Below, in pieces: positions 26,201-34,015 of a DNA stretch of 64,000 nt; the first letter of the stretch is position 1, and every line of letters begins with the position of its first letter. Origin of the DNA: Lytechinus pictus (Eukaryota > Echinodermata > Echinoidea > Temnopleuroida > Toxopneustidae); assembly GCF_037042905.1 (NCBI RefSeq), contig NC_087246.1, positions 34,342,001-34,406,000 of the forward strand, written 5' to 3'. The translations under genes were made by a program, and so were the position numbers. Below the pieces are notes generated by a model, which was given only the letters and a program-made list of their open reading frames with translations, made no database searches and was not told where the DNA came from.

Positions 26201-29200
26201 TGTTATTTTCAAGATGGCGTCCAAGATAGCCGCCATTCACTGAAAATTGATACAACTGACACATTATCCACCCTAGAATCCTATTTCGTTCTATATTCCA
26301 TGATCTGGGGCACAAAAGTTGATTTAGGCAAGAAAGAATTATAAGCCCTCCAGTGTACCAGGCAAATCCAAGATGGCGCCCAAAATGGCTGCCGTGGGCT
26401 GAAAATCCACAATTCATCTAAATTTGAAACATTGAAACAAGTTACAAGGACAGCCAGTGGTCTGGTGTGTCCAAAAACCCAAGATTGCTTCCAAAAACGG
26501 AGTTTAAAATGGCTGTTGATAATTAAAATGGACATAGTTCATTTCATATCCGCCTGGGACATAATGATTTTGGTGTCTAGACCACGATTTCAATGGTCAA
26601 ATAAGACATTGGGACAAGTTACAAGGACAGTCAGTGGTCCAGTATGTTCAAAAATCCAAGATGGCTTCCAAAAATGGAGTCGAAAACTGCTGTTGCTACT
26701 TAAAAAACCCGACATAGTTTGCTCAATGTCCAGAAATATGATTTTTTTTTTGGTCTATACCATGGTTAAATGGGTCAAATAATACATTGGGACAAGTTAC
26801 AAGGAAAGTCAGTGGGCTGGTATGTGCAAAAATCCTCGATGGATTCTAAAAATTGATTCTGAAATGGCTGCTTATACTTAAAGCGACATAGCTCATTTCA
26901 TTTTGGACTGGGATATGTGATTTCGATGTCTAAACCACTGGTTTCAAGGGTCAAAAAATATATTAGGATAAGTTACAAGGACAGTCAATGGTCTGGTATG
27001 TCCAAAAATCGAAGATGGTGTCCAAAAATTGGTCTTAAAAATATGCTGCTGATACTTAAAACGGACAAAGCTCATTTCATATCGGCCTGGAAAGGTGATT
27101 TTGGTGTCTAAATCACTAGTTTCAAGGATCAATTAATACATTAGGGCAAGTTACAAGGACAGTCAGTGGCCTGGTCGGTCAAAAAACCTAAGTTGGCTTC
27201 CAAAACTTGATTCTAAAATGGCTGTTGATACTTAAAAGTGGCATAGCTCGTTTTAAATCAGCCTGTGAGATATGATTTCGGTGTCTAAACTATGGTTTCA
27301 AAGGTCAAATAATAAATTAGGACAAGACAATGGAAGTCAGTGGCTTAGTATGTCCAAAATTACAAGATGGCTTCCAAAAATGGAGTAAAAAATGTCTGAT
27401 GTTACTTACATAAGGACATAGTTTGTTTAACATCTGTCTGGGGAATATGAGTTTGGTGTTAAAAGCATGGTTTAAAAGGTTCAAGTAATACACTAGGGTA
27501 AGTTACAAGACCAGTCAGTTGTCTGTATGTTAAAAAAATCCAAGATTACTTCAAAAAATGGGGTGTAAATTGACTGTTGCTGTTTAAAAGTATGCATAGT
27601 TTATTATAAATACACCTTGGAGGTATGATTTTGCTGTCTATACTAGAGTTTACAGGGTCAAGCAATACATTGGGATAAGTTCAAAGGACAGTCAGGTGTC
27701 AGGTATGTCCAAAAATCAAAGATGGCTTTAAAAATGGGGGTCTTAAAGACTGCTGTTACTTAAAAGTGGATGTAGAACATTATAAATACACCTTGGGGAT
27801 ATTATTTTGGTGTCTACACTAGGGTTTAAAGGGCCAAACAATACTTTGGGACTGGTTACCATGATATGCAGCAATCCATTTTGCCTTGAAATCCAAGTTG
27901 GCTTAAGAATTGGTTCTAAAGTGACTACCGTTACATAAAATATCTACCTGTTAGAAATAATCTTGATGCCAACACTAAAATGCATGGAGACAAGTTATCA
28001 CATTCTTTCATGAGTTGGTAACAGCACCCATTTTGATGAAATTTTAGAATCCATCATGGATTCTTTGACAAAATGGGGTACTAACCATCCTTGTTACTTT
28101 TCTGAATGTATTATTTGACCCTTCATATCACAATTTGGACACCAACATTATTTCTTGCAGATGAATATTGTAGAACTCTGACCACTATTGAATGATATGA
28201 GTCGTTTAAGATTCCTTTTTTAAAAACCCTCTTGTGTTTTAGGCAAACTGGACAACTGCATATCAATGTAACCAGTCCAAACGTATTATTTTAATCATGA
28301 AACCATAGTGTGGACACCGAAATCATATCTCCTAGGTGGATTTTAAAGGAACTATGTCCATTTTTAAAGTAACAGCAGTCATTTTAGACTCCGATTTTTG
28401 GAAGCTTTCTTAGATTTTCGACATACTGGACCACTGACTGTCCTTGTAACTAATTTTCTGCCTTTTGGAACCATGATATAGGCAACAAAATCATATACCC
28501 TTGACGAATAAAACATAACTATGTCCATTTTTAAATACCATCGCGGCTAATTGATACTATTATTTAAGCCACCGTGGACTTTTGGACATACTTGACCACC
28601 AAACGTCCTTGTAACCTATCCCAATTTATTATTTGAACCATTTAACCATGGTATAGGCACAAAAATCATATTCCCGGATATTTAACAAACTATGTTGGTT
28701 TTTTTTAAGTAGCAACAGCATTTTTTACTCCATTTTTGGAAGCCATCTTGGATTTTTTTAACATACCGGACCACTGACTGTCCTTGTAACTTGTCACAAT
28801 GTATTATTTGACCATTGAAACCATGGTCTAGACATCAAAATCATATCTCTCAGGTGGATGTGATATGAGCTATGTCCATTTTAAGGATAAACAGCCATTT
28901 TAAACTCAATTTTTGGAAGCCATCTTGTATTTTTCGACACACCAGACCACTGGCTGCCCTTGTAACTTGTCCCGACGTACTACTTCATCATTAAAACAAT
29001 CGAATGGAAACCAAATTAAAGCCACTTAAGTAAGTAATAGATGAATTGTGGATTTTTTAGACTACGGCAACCATTTTGGGCGCCATCTTGGATTTTCCTG
29101 GTACCCTGGAGTGCTAATATTCACTCTAACTTGTATAAATAAATTATTTTACCCATTGGATCATGGAATATGAATCCAAATAGGATTCTAGGGTGGATAA

Positions 29201-31656
29201 TGAGTGAGTTATATCCATGTTTAGTGAATGACGGCCATCTTGGACGCCATCTTAAAAATAACCACTTTCCCGGATGCGGATTTTGGTAGATTTTTAGTAT
29301 GTTATTCCTGAGGTCAAATAGTACAAAATACCGTTGAAAAATCATTTGTTGCAATTTGTTCCGGGTCAAACCATATATTGACCCGTCTTACACGTTTGGA
29401 GAGAAGTTTTAAAACCGAAATGGCTACTTGCATGAAACGTTATTTATCACTATATCATGTATATAGGCCTATTTGACGTCCTGATTGATGGTCAACTCTA
29501 GTCTATCCATTTACCGTATTCCCTTGTAAAGCAAGCCTTTGGCTTGAATAGGATTAACCTGCTTTTTTATAAAGAAATCGAGAATTAAAAAATGAATTAA
29601 ATAAATGAACAATTAACATTTTCACGACACGCAAAGAAAGTCTCCTTCCTCCAGTTTGGCTGGAGTATTAGTATTCCTACTTACTGACATTTATGACACT
29701 TATATAGATTCTGTCGTTACAATTACTTCTTTAATGAATTCTCTTTTGCTTTTTACATGCATATTTTACATTGTTCATACAATATTGTCAATGTGTATGA
29801 ATCATAGTGCAGAAAAAAACATTTTTGTCTCGTCTGTGTATCAAAAGCAAGAAATAGGCGCCCATTTTCCGACGGCGGCGGCGGCGACAGCGTCGTCAAC
29901 ATTGACTTATAAACTAAGGTTAAGTTTTCGAAATGTCATAACTTTTGAAATTATAAAAATTTATTTCATTAACCTGGGACTTAAGAGTAACCAAGTATTA
30001 CTAATCATCTTCCATGAGTGTTGGGTCGCATGATCAAGGTCAGAGGTCATTTAGGGACAGGGTCAACGAACTTTGTCCATGTTGTGGTATCAACATCAAA
30101 ACCTAAACCAATGTCGTGATTTTGAATTTTGAAGATAATATGGAAAGTACAGTGTCATACTGCATAAAACTTACATATTGTTGTTATCAGGTATTGGCAA
30201 ATAGGTGATTGAAATTTAAGGTCATTGGGAAAGGGTCAAAGGTCATTTGAGGTCAACGAACTTAGTATTTTATTAACAAATTCATGTTTATTGTAAAAAT
30301 TGTTGATTTGATATAAACTATTTAATCTTCCTAAATGATTTGTATTAGGTTCAAGCAGAATGGCATTACGTCGCTATGGTGATTGATCGTATATTTCTCT
30401 GGGTTTACATCGTTATCGTTCTGGTTGGGAGTATGGGAATCTTCCTCTATTCGCCGTTGCTATGGGAGACCAGTGATGCTCACATACCAGTCCCTTGGGA
30501 GAAACCTATCGAAGTCAACAGAACAGAATATCTCGCTTCACTGTAAGTATATATATAAATATTTGATAAAACGAGAAACATTTGATAACACAGTGATTCA
30601 GTATAAAATTTTTAACAGACATACAAAATGGGTCAAAATAGCGTCACTATTAAAGCAGAAGTTTTTTTAAGCAAAATTAATTACTCAGTGTCCCATAAGT
30701 GGAATTGTATAGCTTCTGTGTAAAACTAGATTTTACTCCGTCAATTCGAAAAATATCAGTCCCGAAATTCCATCTCAAATTTCATGTGTTACTAACAGGA
30801 TATCAGAATATTATTCATATACCAATAGAAAAGTACAATGTGGTTATATCATGATGGCAAGATATTTGCGATTGGTGAATTGATGTAATTTTGTGAGGCG
30901 AAATGTGTCAAAACTGTTCTTATTCACACAATTTCATACCGATCCAACTGGCGAAGTAGTCTAAGCAAAGGTAGATAGCTTGTTTATGTTAAAAACAGGT
31001 TGATATCTTTCGTTTCATTTCAATAAATTCCGTTTTGATGATTTTTTTACTGGTGTCAATTTCAGGAAATATAGCTTGGATTTGTTTTATTGAAATAGGG
31101 GCTGTCAAAGTGACGCAAGACTAAAGAGTAGCTTAAAGACAATATTTTGACTTTCACTGACCCAATTTCGAAATGTCATATTGCAGATTCACAATACAAG
31201 CAGTCCTTGTCAAAAGCTCGCTCAGAAGGAAGAAGTATTTTTAACAATGAGGAAGAAAAAGTGGAAGAAGATGAAGAAGAAATAGAAGCAGAAAAAAAAG
31301 AAACAGAAGAAGAAGAGGAAGGAGAAGAAAGAAGGAGAAGAAGATGAAGAAGAAGAAGTAGAAGAAGAATAGAAGAGGAGGAAAATAGAAAAGAAAAGAA
31401 GAAGAAGATGAAAGAGAATATGATGATGATGATGGAGAAGAAACAAAAGAAGAAGAGGAGGTGGATGACGAAGAAGGAGAAAAAAGAAGAATAATGAAAT
31501 CCTTTTTTAAATCAAGACGAAACACTGCGAATAAATTATGAACCAGCATGCTGTTTTAAATCATTGTATTGATTATCTGGTTAGTTCCAAACGCAAACTT
31601 GATGATAACTAACAATGCATTTGTTCTTTTATACTTCCTGCAGGGGAAAGATGTGA
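8083..31656 (+). CDS. Nicotinic acetylcholine receptor alpha-type subunit gene (coding span with introns, 5' incomplete)
   Basis: Encodes a subunit of an acetylcholine-gated, cation-selective pentameric channel of the plasma membrane. Coding exons are 8083-8225, 19065-19109, 21054-21163, 22198-22639, 23805-24143, 24689-24979 and 30349-30542, with a probable terminal exon from 31644. All junctions keep frame and use AG/GT sites, giving 521-524 residues without signal peptide. Visible hallmarks are [10 protein letters not shown] (loop A), a Cys-loop with 13 residues between cysteines, FGSW (loop B), vicinal cysteines in YPCC (alpha type), four hydrophobic segments, and GEKV before M2. The '[12 protein letters not shown]' stretch after M3 resembles heteromeric alpha/beta subunits more than alpha7 or alpha9. 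The spacing after the vicinal cysteines matches muscle alpha1. Subtype orthology is not settled. The signal-peptide exon is outside the window or unrecognised. Confidence 0.95.
10500..10522 (+). repeat. (GA)n microsatellite
   Basis: A run of GA dinucleotides in intron 2, followed by more purine-rich sequence. Simple repeat without further signal. Confidence 0.9.
10571..10770. repeat. 200-bp double-palindrome (cruciform-forming) element
   Basis: The outer arms match: GTTTTCCCTTTTACTGAGTT at the left pairs with its inverse at the right. Between them AACGAATCATTCGGAAGATA occurs four times as two back-to-back palindromes, with centres near 10635 and 10711. The outer arm continues through AGAATGTGTTTATTGTAACG. 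The arms are nearly perfect, so the element is young or kept by conversion. No open frame is present. Confidence 0.8.
12156..12256. mobile_element. ~100-bp MITE with CACTGGCGTAAAT termini
   Basis: Left end CACTGGCGTAAATC; right end, in reverse complement, CACGGGCGTAAATC. TGCGTCA/TGACGTCA follow inside. The length is about 100 bp with no coding capacity. The termini resemble hAT-type 'GGCGTAA' ends, but no clean target duplication is visible. Confidence 0.5.
12655..12960 (+). repeat. Pyrimidine-rich CTT/TCC simple repeat
   Basis: About 300 bp of almost pure pyrimidines on the + strand, mainly TTC/TTCTCC units. Open frames through it (poly-Leu/Phe/Ser on one strand, poly-Arg/Lys/Glu on the other) are artefacts of the repeat. 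Such mirror-repeat tracts can form triplexes. Confidence 0.95.
12978..13168. mobile_element. ~190-bp element with CAGGGCCCTGGGAA termini
   Basis: The left end is CAGGGCCCTGGGAATGA. The right end, in reverse complement, is CATGGCCCTGGGAAGTAG. The interior is AT-rich and non-coding. No target duplication is evident. Confidence 0.5.
14210..14396. mobile_element. ~190-bp MITE with CAGTGGCGGATCC termini and a G tract
   Basis: Begins CAGTGGCGGATCCGG followed by a G run and ends, in reverse complement, CATGGGGTGGATCCAG. The CCTCCTTTT/CCCCTCTTTTGG stretches are typical of the same family elsewhere in this window (16850, 33030). It is non-autonomous and hAT-like by its ends, with no intact target duplication. 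Confidence 0.5.
15290..15760 (+). repeat. Purine-rich tract with two tandem ~180-bp units
   Basis: GA-rich low-complexity DNA followed by a TG/CG dinucleotide tract. Two successive units each end in GAACATGGGGAGTTGG, TACCATGTTG and ATACAGAATTTATGTTTCAC, at about 15527-15571 and 15697-15741. The segment is therefore a direct duplication of roughly 170-190 bp. Frames reading Ser/Leu/His-rich or Arg/Glu-rich peptides are repeat artefacts. Confidence 0.8.
16408..16482 (+). repeat. Pair of GC-rich hairpins
   Basis: Two strong stems lie side by side in AT-rich surroundings. GGCCACCCTT pairs with AAGGGTTGGCC across a ~10-base loop (one bulge). Then CACCTGCCGG pairs with CCCGGCAGGGTG across a very short loop. 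No known RNA family is recognised. It could be part of an old repeat. Confidence 0.5.
16850..17130. mobile_element. 281-bp MITE with CAGNNGCGGATC termini, 5-bp duplication AATTG
   Basis: Left end CAGAAGCGGATCTAGAGG; right end (reverse complement) CAGGGGCGGATCCAGC. AATTG lies directly outside both ends (16845-16849 and 17131-17135). The interior has G and C runs and a CGCTCGCTCCGCTC-type segment seen in other elements of this window. No transposase is encoded. Confidence 0.6.
17316..17510. mobile_element. 195-bp MITE with ACTCTTAAAAATGTTGGGCAACAT termini
   Basis: Termini of about 30 bp are inverted copies: ACTCTTAAAAATGTTGGGCA at the left, its inverse TGCCCAACATTTTAAGAGT at the right, both continuing into ACATA(C)TGTCCA. 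The interior carries 'CTACACAGTATTCTTTG' and related inverted segments. Truncated relatives are at 19845, 20985 and around 51213-51613. Confidence 0.75.
18433..18656. mobile_element. ~224-bp MITE-like inverted-repeat element
   Basis: The left end GGGCCTTTTCACACGTG is echoed by the right end CATGTGAAAAAGCGC in reverse complement. Internal GATTC/GAATC motifs also pair. No coding potential, no clear target duplication. Confidence 0.45.
19065..19109 (+). CDS. nAChR exon 3 (45-bp exon): loop D strand
   Basis: Flanked by TTTTTCTTACAG and GTAAGG. It reads [15 protein letters not shown], matching the family pattern (D/N)E.NQI...(N/S).W...Q, and includes the loop D tryptophan of the complementary binding face. 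A 45-bp exon 3 is a deeply conserved feature of nicotinic receptor genes. It is in phase 0 at both ends, so it joins 8225 and 21054 in frame. Confidence 0.95.
19845..19965 (+). mobile_element. Truncated copy of the ACTCTTAAAA MITE
   Basis: Starts TACTCTTAAAATGTTTGGCA and matches the left two-thirds of the 17316-17510 element, including TCCACACAACAG and CCAATACTGTGTAGTTT. The right terminus is missing. Confidence 0.7.
20985..21030 (+). mobile_element. MITE fragment abutting the nAChR exon 4 acceptor
   Basis: CTCCAACTCTGGGTAGTTTT and CCAATACTGTGTAGTTTT match the interior of the 17316-type MITE. It ends about 24 bases before exon 21054, next to the pyrimidine tract. The transposon remnant therefore borders the region that probably holds the branch point. 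Confidence 0.6.
21054..21163 (+). CDS. nAChR exon 4 (110 bp): loop A
   Basis: Flanked by TTATTTCTTCAG and GTAAGTA. It reads [20 protein letters not shown] and ends ...[11 protein letters not shown], the loop A signature with the conserved binding-site tyrosine. 110 bp is the canonical size of exon 4 in nicotinic receptor genes. NIT is a possible N-glycosylation site. The exon ends two bases into a codon (AA), completed by T of the next exon to give Asn. Confidence 0.97.
21178..21780 (-). repeat. Dispersed retroelement-like repeat in nAChR intron 4
   Basis: The stretch after TTCATTTTATTTGTCTTCCA, through GGAAGACGAGGAGACC, to CTGACAGCATGTGTAATGTC and CATTCCAAAACCTGGGTCCA looks like a dispersed non-LTR/SINE-type repeat. 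This rests on recall of its general pattern, not on a match in the window. I see no reverse transcriptase. Orientation is uncertain. Confidence 0.35.
21806..21853 (+). repeat. (GAT)n microsatellite
   Basis: GATGATGATG units with a short interruption, continuing into AT-rich GATAAT repeats to about 21900. Simple repeat in intron 4. Confidence 0.9.
22198..22639 (+). CDS. nAChR exon 5 (442 bp): Cys-loop, loops B and C, M1
   Basis: Flanked by CTCTATTCAG and GTAAAG. In order it encodes [19 protein letters not shown], a Cys-loop ([15 protein letters not shown], 13 residues between cysteines), FGSW of loop B, loop C with YPCC, and M1 (about '[20 protein letters not shown]') ending at CGEK. The adjacent cysteines mark an alpha-type subunit. 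In muscle alpha numbering the loop C tyrosine 190 is present, but position 198 is Phe (YPCCDTDTF). The exon equals exons 5+6+7 of alpha7-type genes without the two introns. Readthrough past the donor hits a stop after about 15 codons. Confidence 0.97.
22640..23804 (+). other. nAChR intron 5 (1.2 kb)
   Basis: Runs from GTAAAG to CACCATTAG. It is AT-rich with T runs at 22773-22788 and 23699-23708. No recognised element boundary and no further exon. Confidence 0.75.
23805..24143 (+). CDS. nAChR exon 6 (339 bp): M2 pore helix, M3, start of cytoplasmic loop
   Basis: The acceptor is CACCATTAG and the donor GTATGA. It starts [20 protein letters not shown], the pore-lining M2. With the preceding GEK this gives glutamate at -1', threonine 2', serine 6', leucine 9', valine 13' and glutamate 20', as in cation-selective nicotinic channels. 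M3 follows at about residues 32-55 of the exon, then [12 protein letters not shown] and the start of the M3-M4 loop. Both ends are in phase 0. The 3' end is chosen because it joins 24689 in frame; its donor is only moderate. Confidence 0.93.
24144..24688 (+). other. nAChR intron 6 (545 bp)
   Basis: Runs from GTATGA to TATCTACAG. Contains two related stretches with TGGTGTCTTTTT, at about 24431 and 24611, suggesting a local duplication of roughly 180 bp. No exon seen. Confidence 0.7.
24689..24979 (+). CDS. nAChR exon 7 (291 bp): M3-M4 cytoplasmic loop
   Basis: Flanked by TATCTACAG and GTGCTT. It reads [12 protein letters not shown]... and ends ...[19 protein letters not shown], the usual charged amphipathic (MA) stretch before M4. 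The N-terminal part of the loop is His/Gly/Asn-rich and not conserved. Both ends are in phase 0. Readthrough past the donor would give a hydrophobic stretch and then run into a foldback element, but splicing to 30349 restores the family sequence. Confidence 0.9.
25113..25512. repeat. ~400-bp foldback made of short (15-21 bp) tandem subrepeats
   Basis: The left half is a run of units like CCATTTCGTCCACTA and CCAATTCGTCTAATG. The right half carries the same units inverted (TTAGACGAAATGG, AGACGAATTGGCA). They meet at an AT-rich centre near 25295-25320. The layout, long inverted repeats built from short direct repeats, resembles foldback transposons such as the sea urchin TU elements. No protein is encoded. 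It begins 134 bases after an nAChR exon. Confidence 0.75.
26067..29387. mobile_element. 3.3-kb giant foldback element of ~177-bp units
   Basis: Ends are inverted copies of GACGGGTCAATATA followed by CCCGGAACAAATTGCAACAA; near-identical inverted sequence runs on for about 190 bp. Inside, a unit of about 177 bp repeats head-to-tail (GTTACAAGG at 26441, 26618, 26796, 26972 and 27150, then weaker units near 27325, 27502, 27679 and 27855). After about 28300 it appears inverted (GTCCTTGTAAC at about 28440, 28605, 28780 and 28956). Each unit carries AAGATGGC-type motifs. There is no open frame of substance and no clear target duplication. It lies in nAChR intron 7. Confidence 0.85.
30030..30260 (+). 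promoter_or_regulatory. Clustered AGGTCA half-sites (DR1 and DR4 spacing)
   Basis: AGGTCA-G-AGGTCA at 30037-30049 is a perfect DR1. GGGTCA-A-AGGTCA-TTTG-AGGTCA at 30233-30255 combines a DR1-like and a DR4 arrangement. These are binding layouts of nuclear receptors (RXR heterodimers, HNF4/COUP type). The flanks look duplicated ('GTCAACGAACTT' occurs twice), so this may be a dispersed repeat rather than an enhancer of the gene. Confidence 0.4.
30349..30542 (+). CDS. nAChR exon 8: M4 and extracellular C-terminus
   Basis: The acceptor is TTTGTATTAG. It reads [20 protein letters not shown] and on through a hydrophobic M4, ending ...[16 protein letters not shown]. 'EW.YVAMV(I/L)DR' is the family signature before M4. 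The last codon overlaps a strong donor: CACT|GTAAGTAT. If unspliced, TAA at 30544-30546 ends the protein. If spliced to 31644, GKM and TGA follow. NRT is a possible glycosylation site in the tail. Confidence 0.93.
31237..31495 (+). repeat. (GAA)n/(GAAGA)n purine tract
   Basis: About 260 bp of nearly pure purine in GAA/GAAGAG units between nAChR exon 8 and the probable 3' UTR exon. Glu/Lys-rich and Ser/Phe-rich frames are repeat artefacts. Confidence 0.95.
31644..31656 (+). CDS. nAChR probable last coding codons (GKM stop) and start of 3' UTR exon
   Basis: CTTTTATACTTCCTGCAG is a strong pyrimidine-rich acceptor. Joined to the donor after 30542 it completes the Leu codon and adds Gly-Lys-Met and TGA at 31654-31656. 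The exon would continue as 3' UTR. This is inferred from splice signals; no protein conservation can be used. Confidence 0.55.
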
Positions 31657-32402
31657 GGAGTCTAAAAGAGCACTTTAATCCATTTCTGGTCTCTTGCGTC
31701 AGTCAACAACATCGCAGACAAGTGGTGCTATGAACGATATCGAATATTTCTTCACAACTTCTTGCCAGAAAAAAAGAGGGAATCGCCTTAATAACATTTT
31801 TGTCTGACATGACCAATTATAATTGTTAACGACATAAAGTTTTCATCAGTTTTCATTGCTTTCTCATAATTAATTTTGTATACGAGGCTGATAGGAAGAA
31901 TTTGTTGTAAAAAGATATACTTCTTGATTTTTTTCCCTTTTATTTTTGTTATCAAGTGGTCAACCAACTGGCGATAAATGTGCGTTAATATGTATTCTGT
32001 GTTTTTTGTTCCTATGATTTTAAAGTATCGTGATATTAAGTGGTTTAGCTTATAGGTTCATATCCATCATCCATATTGACATTCGTCACATGGGAGAAAT
32101 ATTGTGATGTTAATATAAGGCCTATAAAGGAGGAGCAGCACCTTAGGAGAGGGGTTACCGTTCCCTATATTAAAACAGGGGAAGAAGGCGGGGAAATATA
32201 GAGTATCGAAAACAGTGAGAGATGGGTCGTGTTAATTTACAATGCCCCAATCTTTGTTTTGCTCCTCCCCCATATCAAAAATACCTTGGCGCCATCACTG
32301 TGTACAAATATTCCTAAATTACCCAGTCATAATTATCGAGGATTTGACATTCTGAAGTGGTATCATTCACTCAAAAAAGATGAAAGTTTATGTTACTTAA
32401 AT

Positions 32403-32408
32403 AATAAA
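32403..32408 (+). terminator. Candidate poly(A) signal for the nAChR transcript
   Basis: First AATAAA downstream of the probable terminal exon, about 750 bases after the stop. Others lie at 32980-32985 and 33442-33447, so the true 3' end is undecided. Confidence 0.3.
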
Positions 32409-33029
32409 GATTGTGTGTGCCTATTCACATTTTTATTGCCTATATACATGCAGAGCATGTCGACAGTACATTTTTATTTTCGACTTTTTATGTGACTACA
32501 AGCTCAGAGTGAGAGGGAGCATTTAAATTCAAAGGCACACTTTCTTGAACGTTAATGTGGGAAATATTACGTTCGTATATATAAACGGGCTTTGTTAAAG
32601 TTTGTCATGCTTGTAAACAGTGTATGAAATGTGCCAGCATAAATTATTTTTTAGTTTTTGTCACCACTGAATCTTAATTAGTAGATAAGGAATAGAATAT
32701 ATTGTTCAGTTTTCTGTTTTGAAATTTGTCAATAGTTATTTATTATGATGCATATTCCGACGATCCTCAAAAGTTGGGTCAAATCTTGCCAATGCATTTT
32801 AAGATTTCCTCCCTATTTTACTTTCCATGTCAATGGAAGGACTTGTCATCAATATTGATAATAGCATTGATGTATAACAGCTTTCTTTGGTTGGGATGCC
32901 CAGAAAATATTTGACTTTAGTTGTCTTTCTTGAGCAAGTAGATTTACTTTCAGGAAAATGTGTTTAAAATTAATTTTGCAATAAAGCGAAAGCAATCCGG
33001 GTATTGATTCTTGGCTTAATGCTCTTGTT

Positions 33030-33203
33030 CAGTGTTGGGCCGGGGGGCATATCAGGCCTTGCCTCCCTTTTGGGAGCCATTAAATTATTTGTTATGGGGA
33101 AAATGTCGTGCATACGCAAGTGAAGACTTTTTTTTTTGCTTGTCAAATTTCTTTCTGGACAAAAATGCCCCCCCCCCCGCGGCAAATCCTGGATCCGGCC
33201 CTG
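33030..33203. mobile_element. 174-bp hAT-like MITE, degenerate 8-bp duplication
   Basis: Begins CAGTGTTGGGCCGGGG and ends, in reverse complement, CAGGGCCGGATCCAGG. The flanks CTCTTGTT (33022-33029) and CTCTTGGC (33204-33211) agree at six of eight positions, which suits an aged hAT duplication. C/G tracts are inside; no coding. Confidence 0.55.
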
Positions 33204-33539
33204 CTCTTGGCATGTTAGTATTGAATGTGGAAGATAAAACTTCGTGCTCCTTAGACATGTTAGAAATATCGACGAAAATAAGACACCATTATACCTCCCT
33301 GGATTTATTTTACAACATGAATAATTTATTAGCACAAGCTACATTCAAAATGTAAACAAATGATAAAAGATTATGCTGAATGATTACTGCTGTGTCTACA
33401 AGTTATGGATTTTTGTAGGTGATGTGAATTATACTCTGTAGAATAAAGAATGAAATATATTGTGAACTTTCGTAGAATAATATTTTCTGTTAGAATATGA
33501 AAGATTGCGACCTTGTTTTGTTACAATAGAAGGAGACGA

Positions 33540-34015
33540 GAATTCTGATGATAACTGATATCACGGTCATGGAGATGATCATGATGATACTGATGATGAT
33601 AATGATGATGACCATGATGATGATGATGATGATGACTATGATACTGATGATTATGATGATGATGGTTATGATTATACGATGAAGATGATAATGACTAAGT
33701 TGATGGGTATGACGATGAGGAGGAGGATGATGATGCTGCTGTTGATGATGACGATGATGATTATGATGACGACGATGATGATGATGATGCCGACGATGAA
33801 GATGATGATGACCAAGGAGATAAGTATGACAATGACGATGATAATGTTGATGATGAAGATAAGATTGACGGTGATTAAGTAAACAAAAATGAAAACGTGT
33901 GATGATGACGGTGATGATGTCGATGATGAAGATGACAATGATGATGGATGGTTCACCATTATGATAATAATGATGGAGATCACTACGATGTTGTTGATGA
34001 CGATGGAATCGAATA
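33540..34015 (+). repeat. (GAT)n-rich degenerate microsatellite
   Basis: Long imperfect GAT/GAC repeat. Open frames rich in Met/Asp or His/Ile/Ser here are not genes. A similar, shorter patch follows at 34090-34190. Confidence 0.95.

Larger units (their letters stand above)
24980..30348 (+). other. nAChR intron 7 (5.4 kb), mostly foldback DNA
   Basis: Runs from GTGCTT to TTTGTATTAG. It holds the two foldbacks (25113 and 26067), a GC-rich (CGG)n spot at 29871-29885 and an AGGTCA-bearing segment at 30030-30260. Outside these it is AT-rich and featureless. Confidence 0.85.

Noticed and set aside
31147-31549. Glu-rich and Ser/Phe-rich frames
   Set aside because: GAA purine tract between receptor exons; low complexity.
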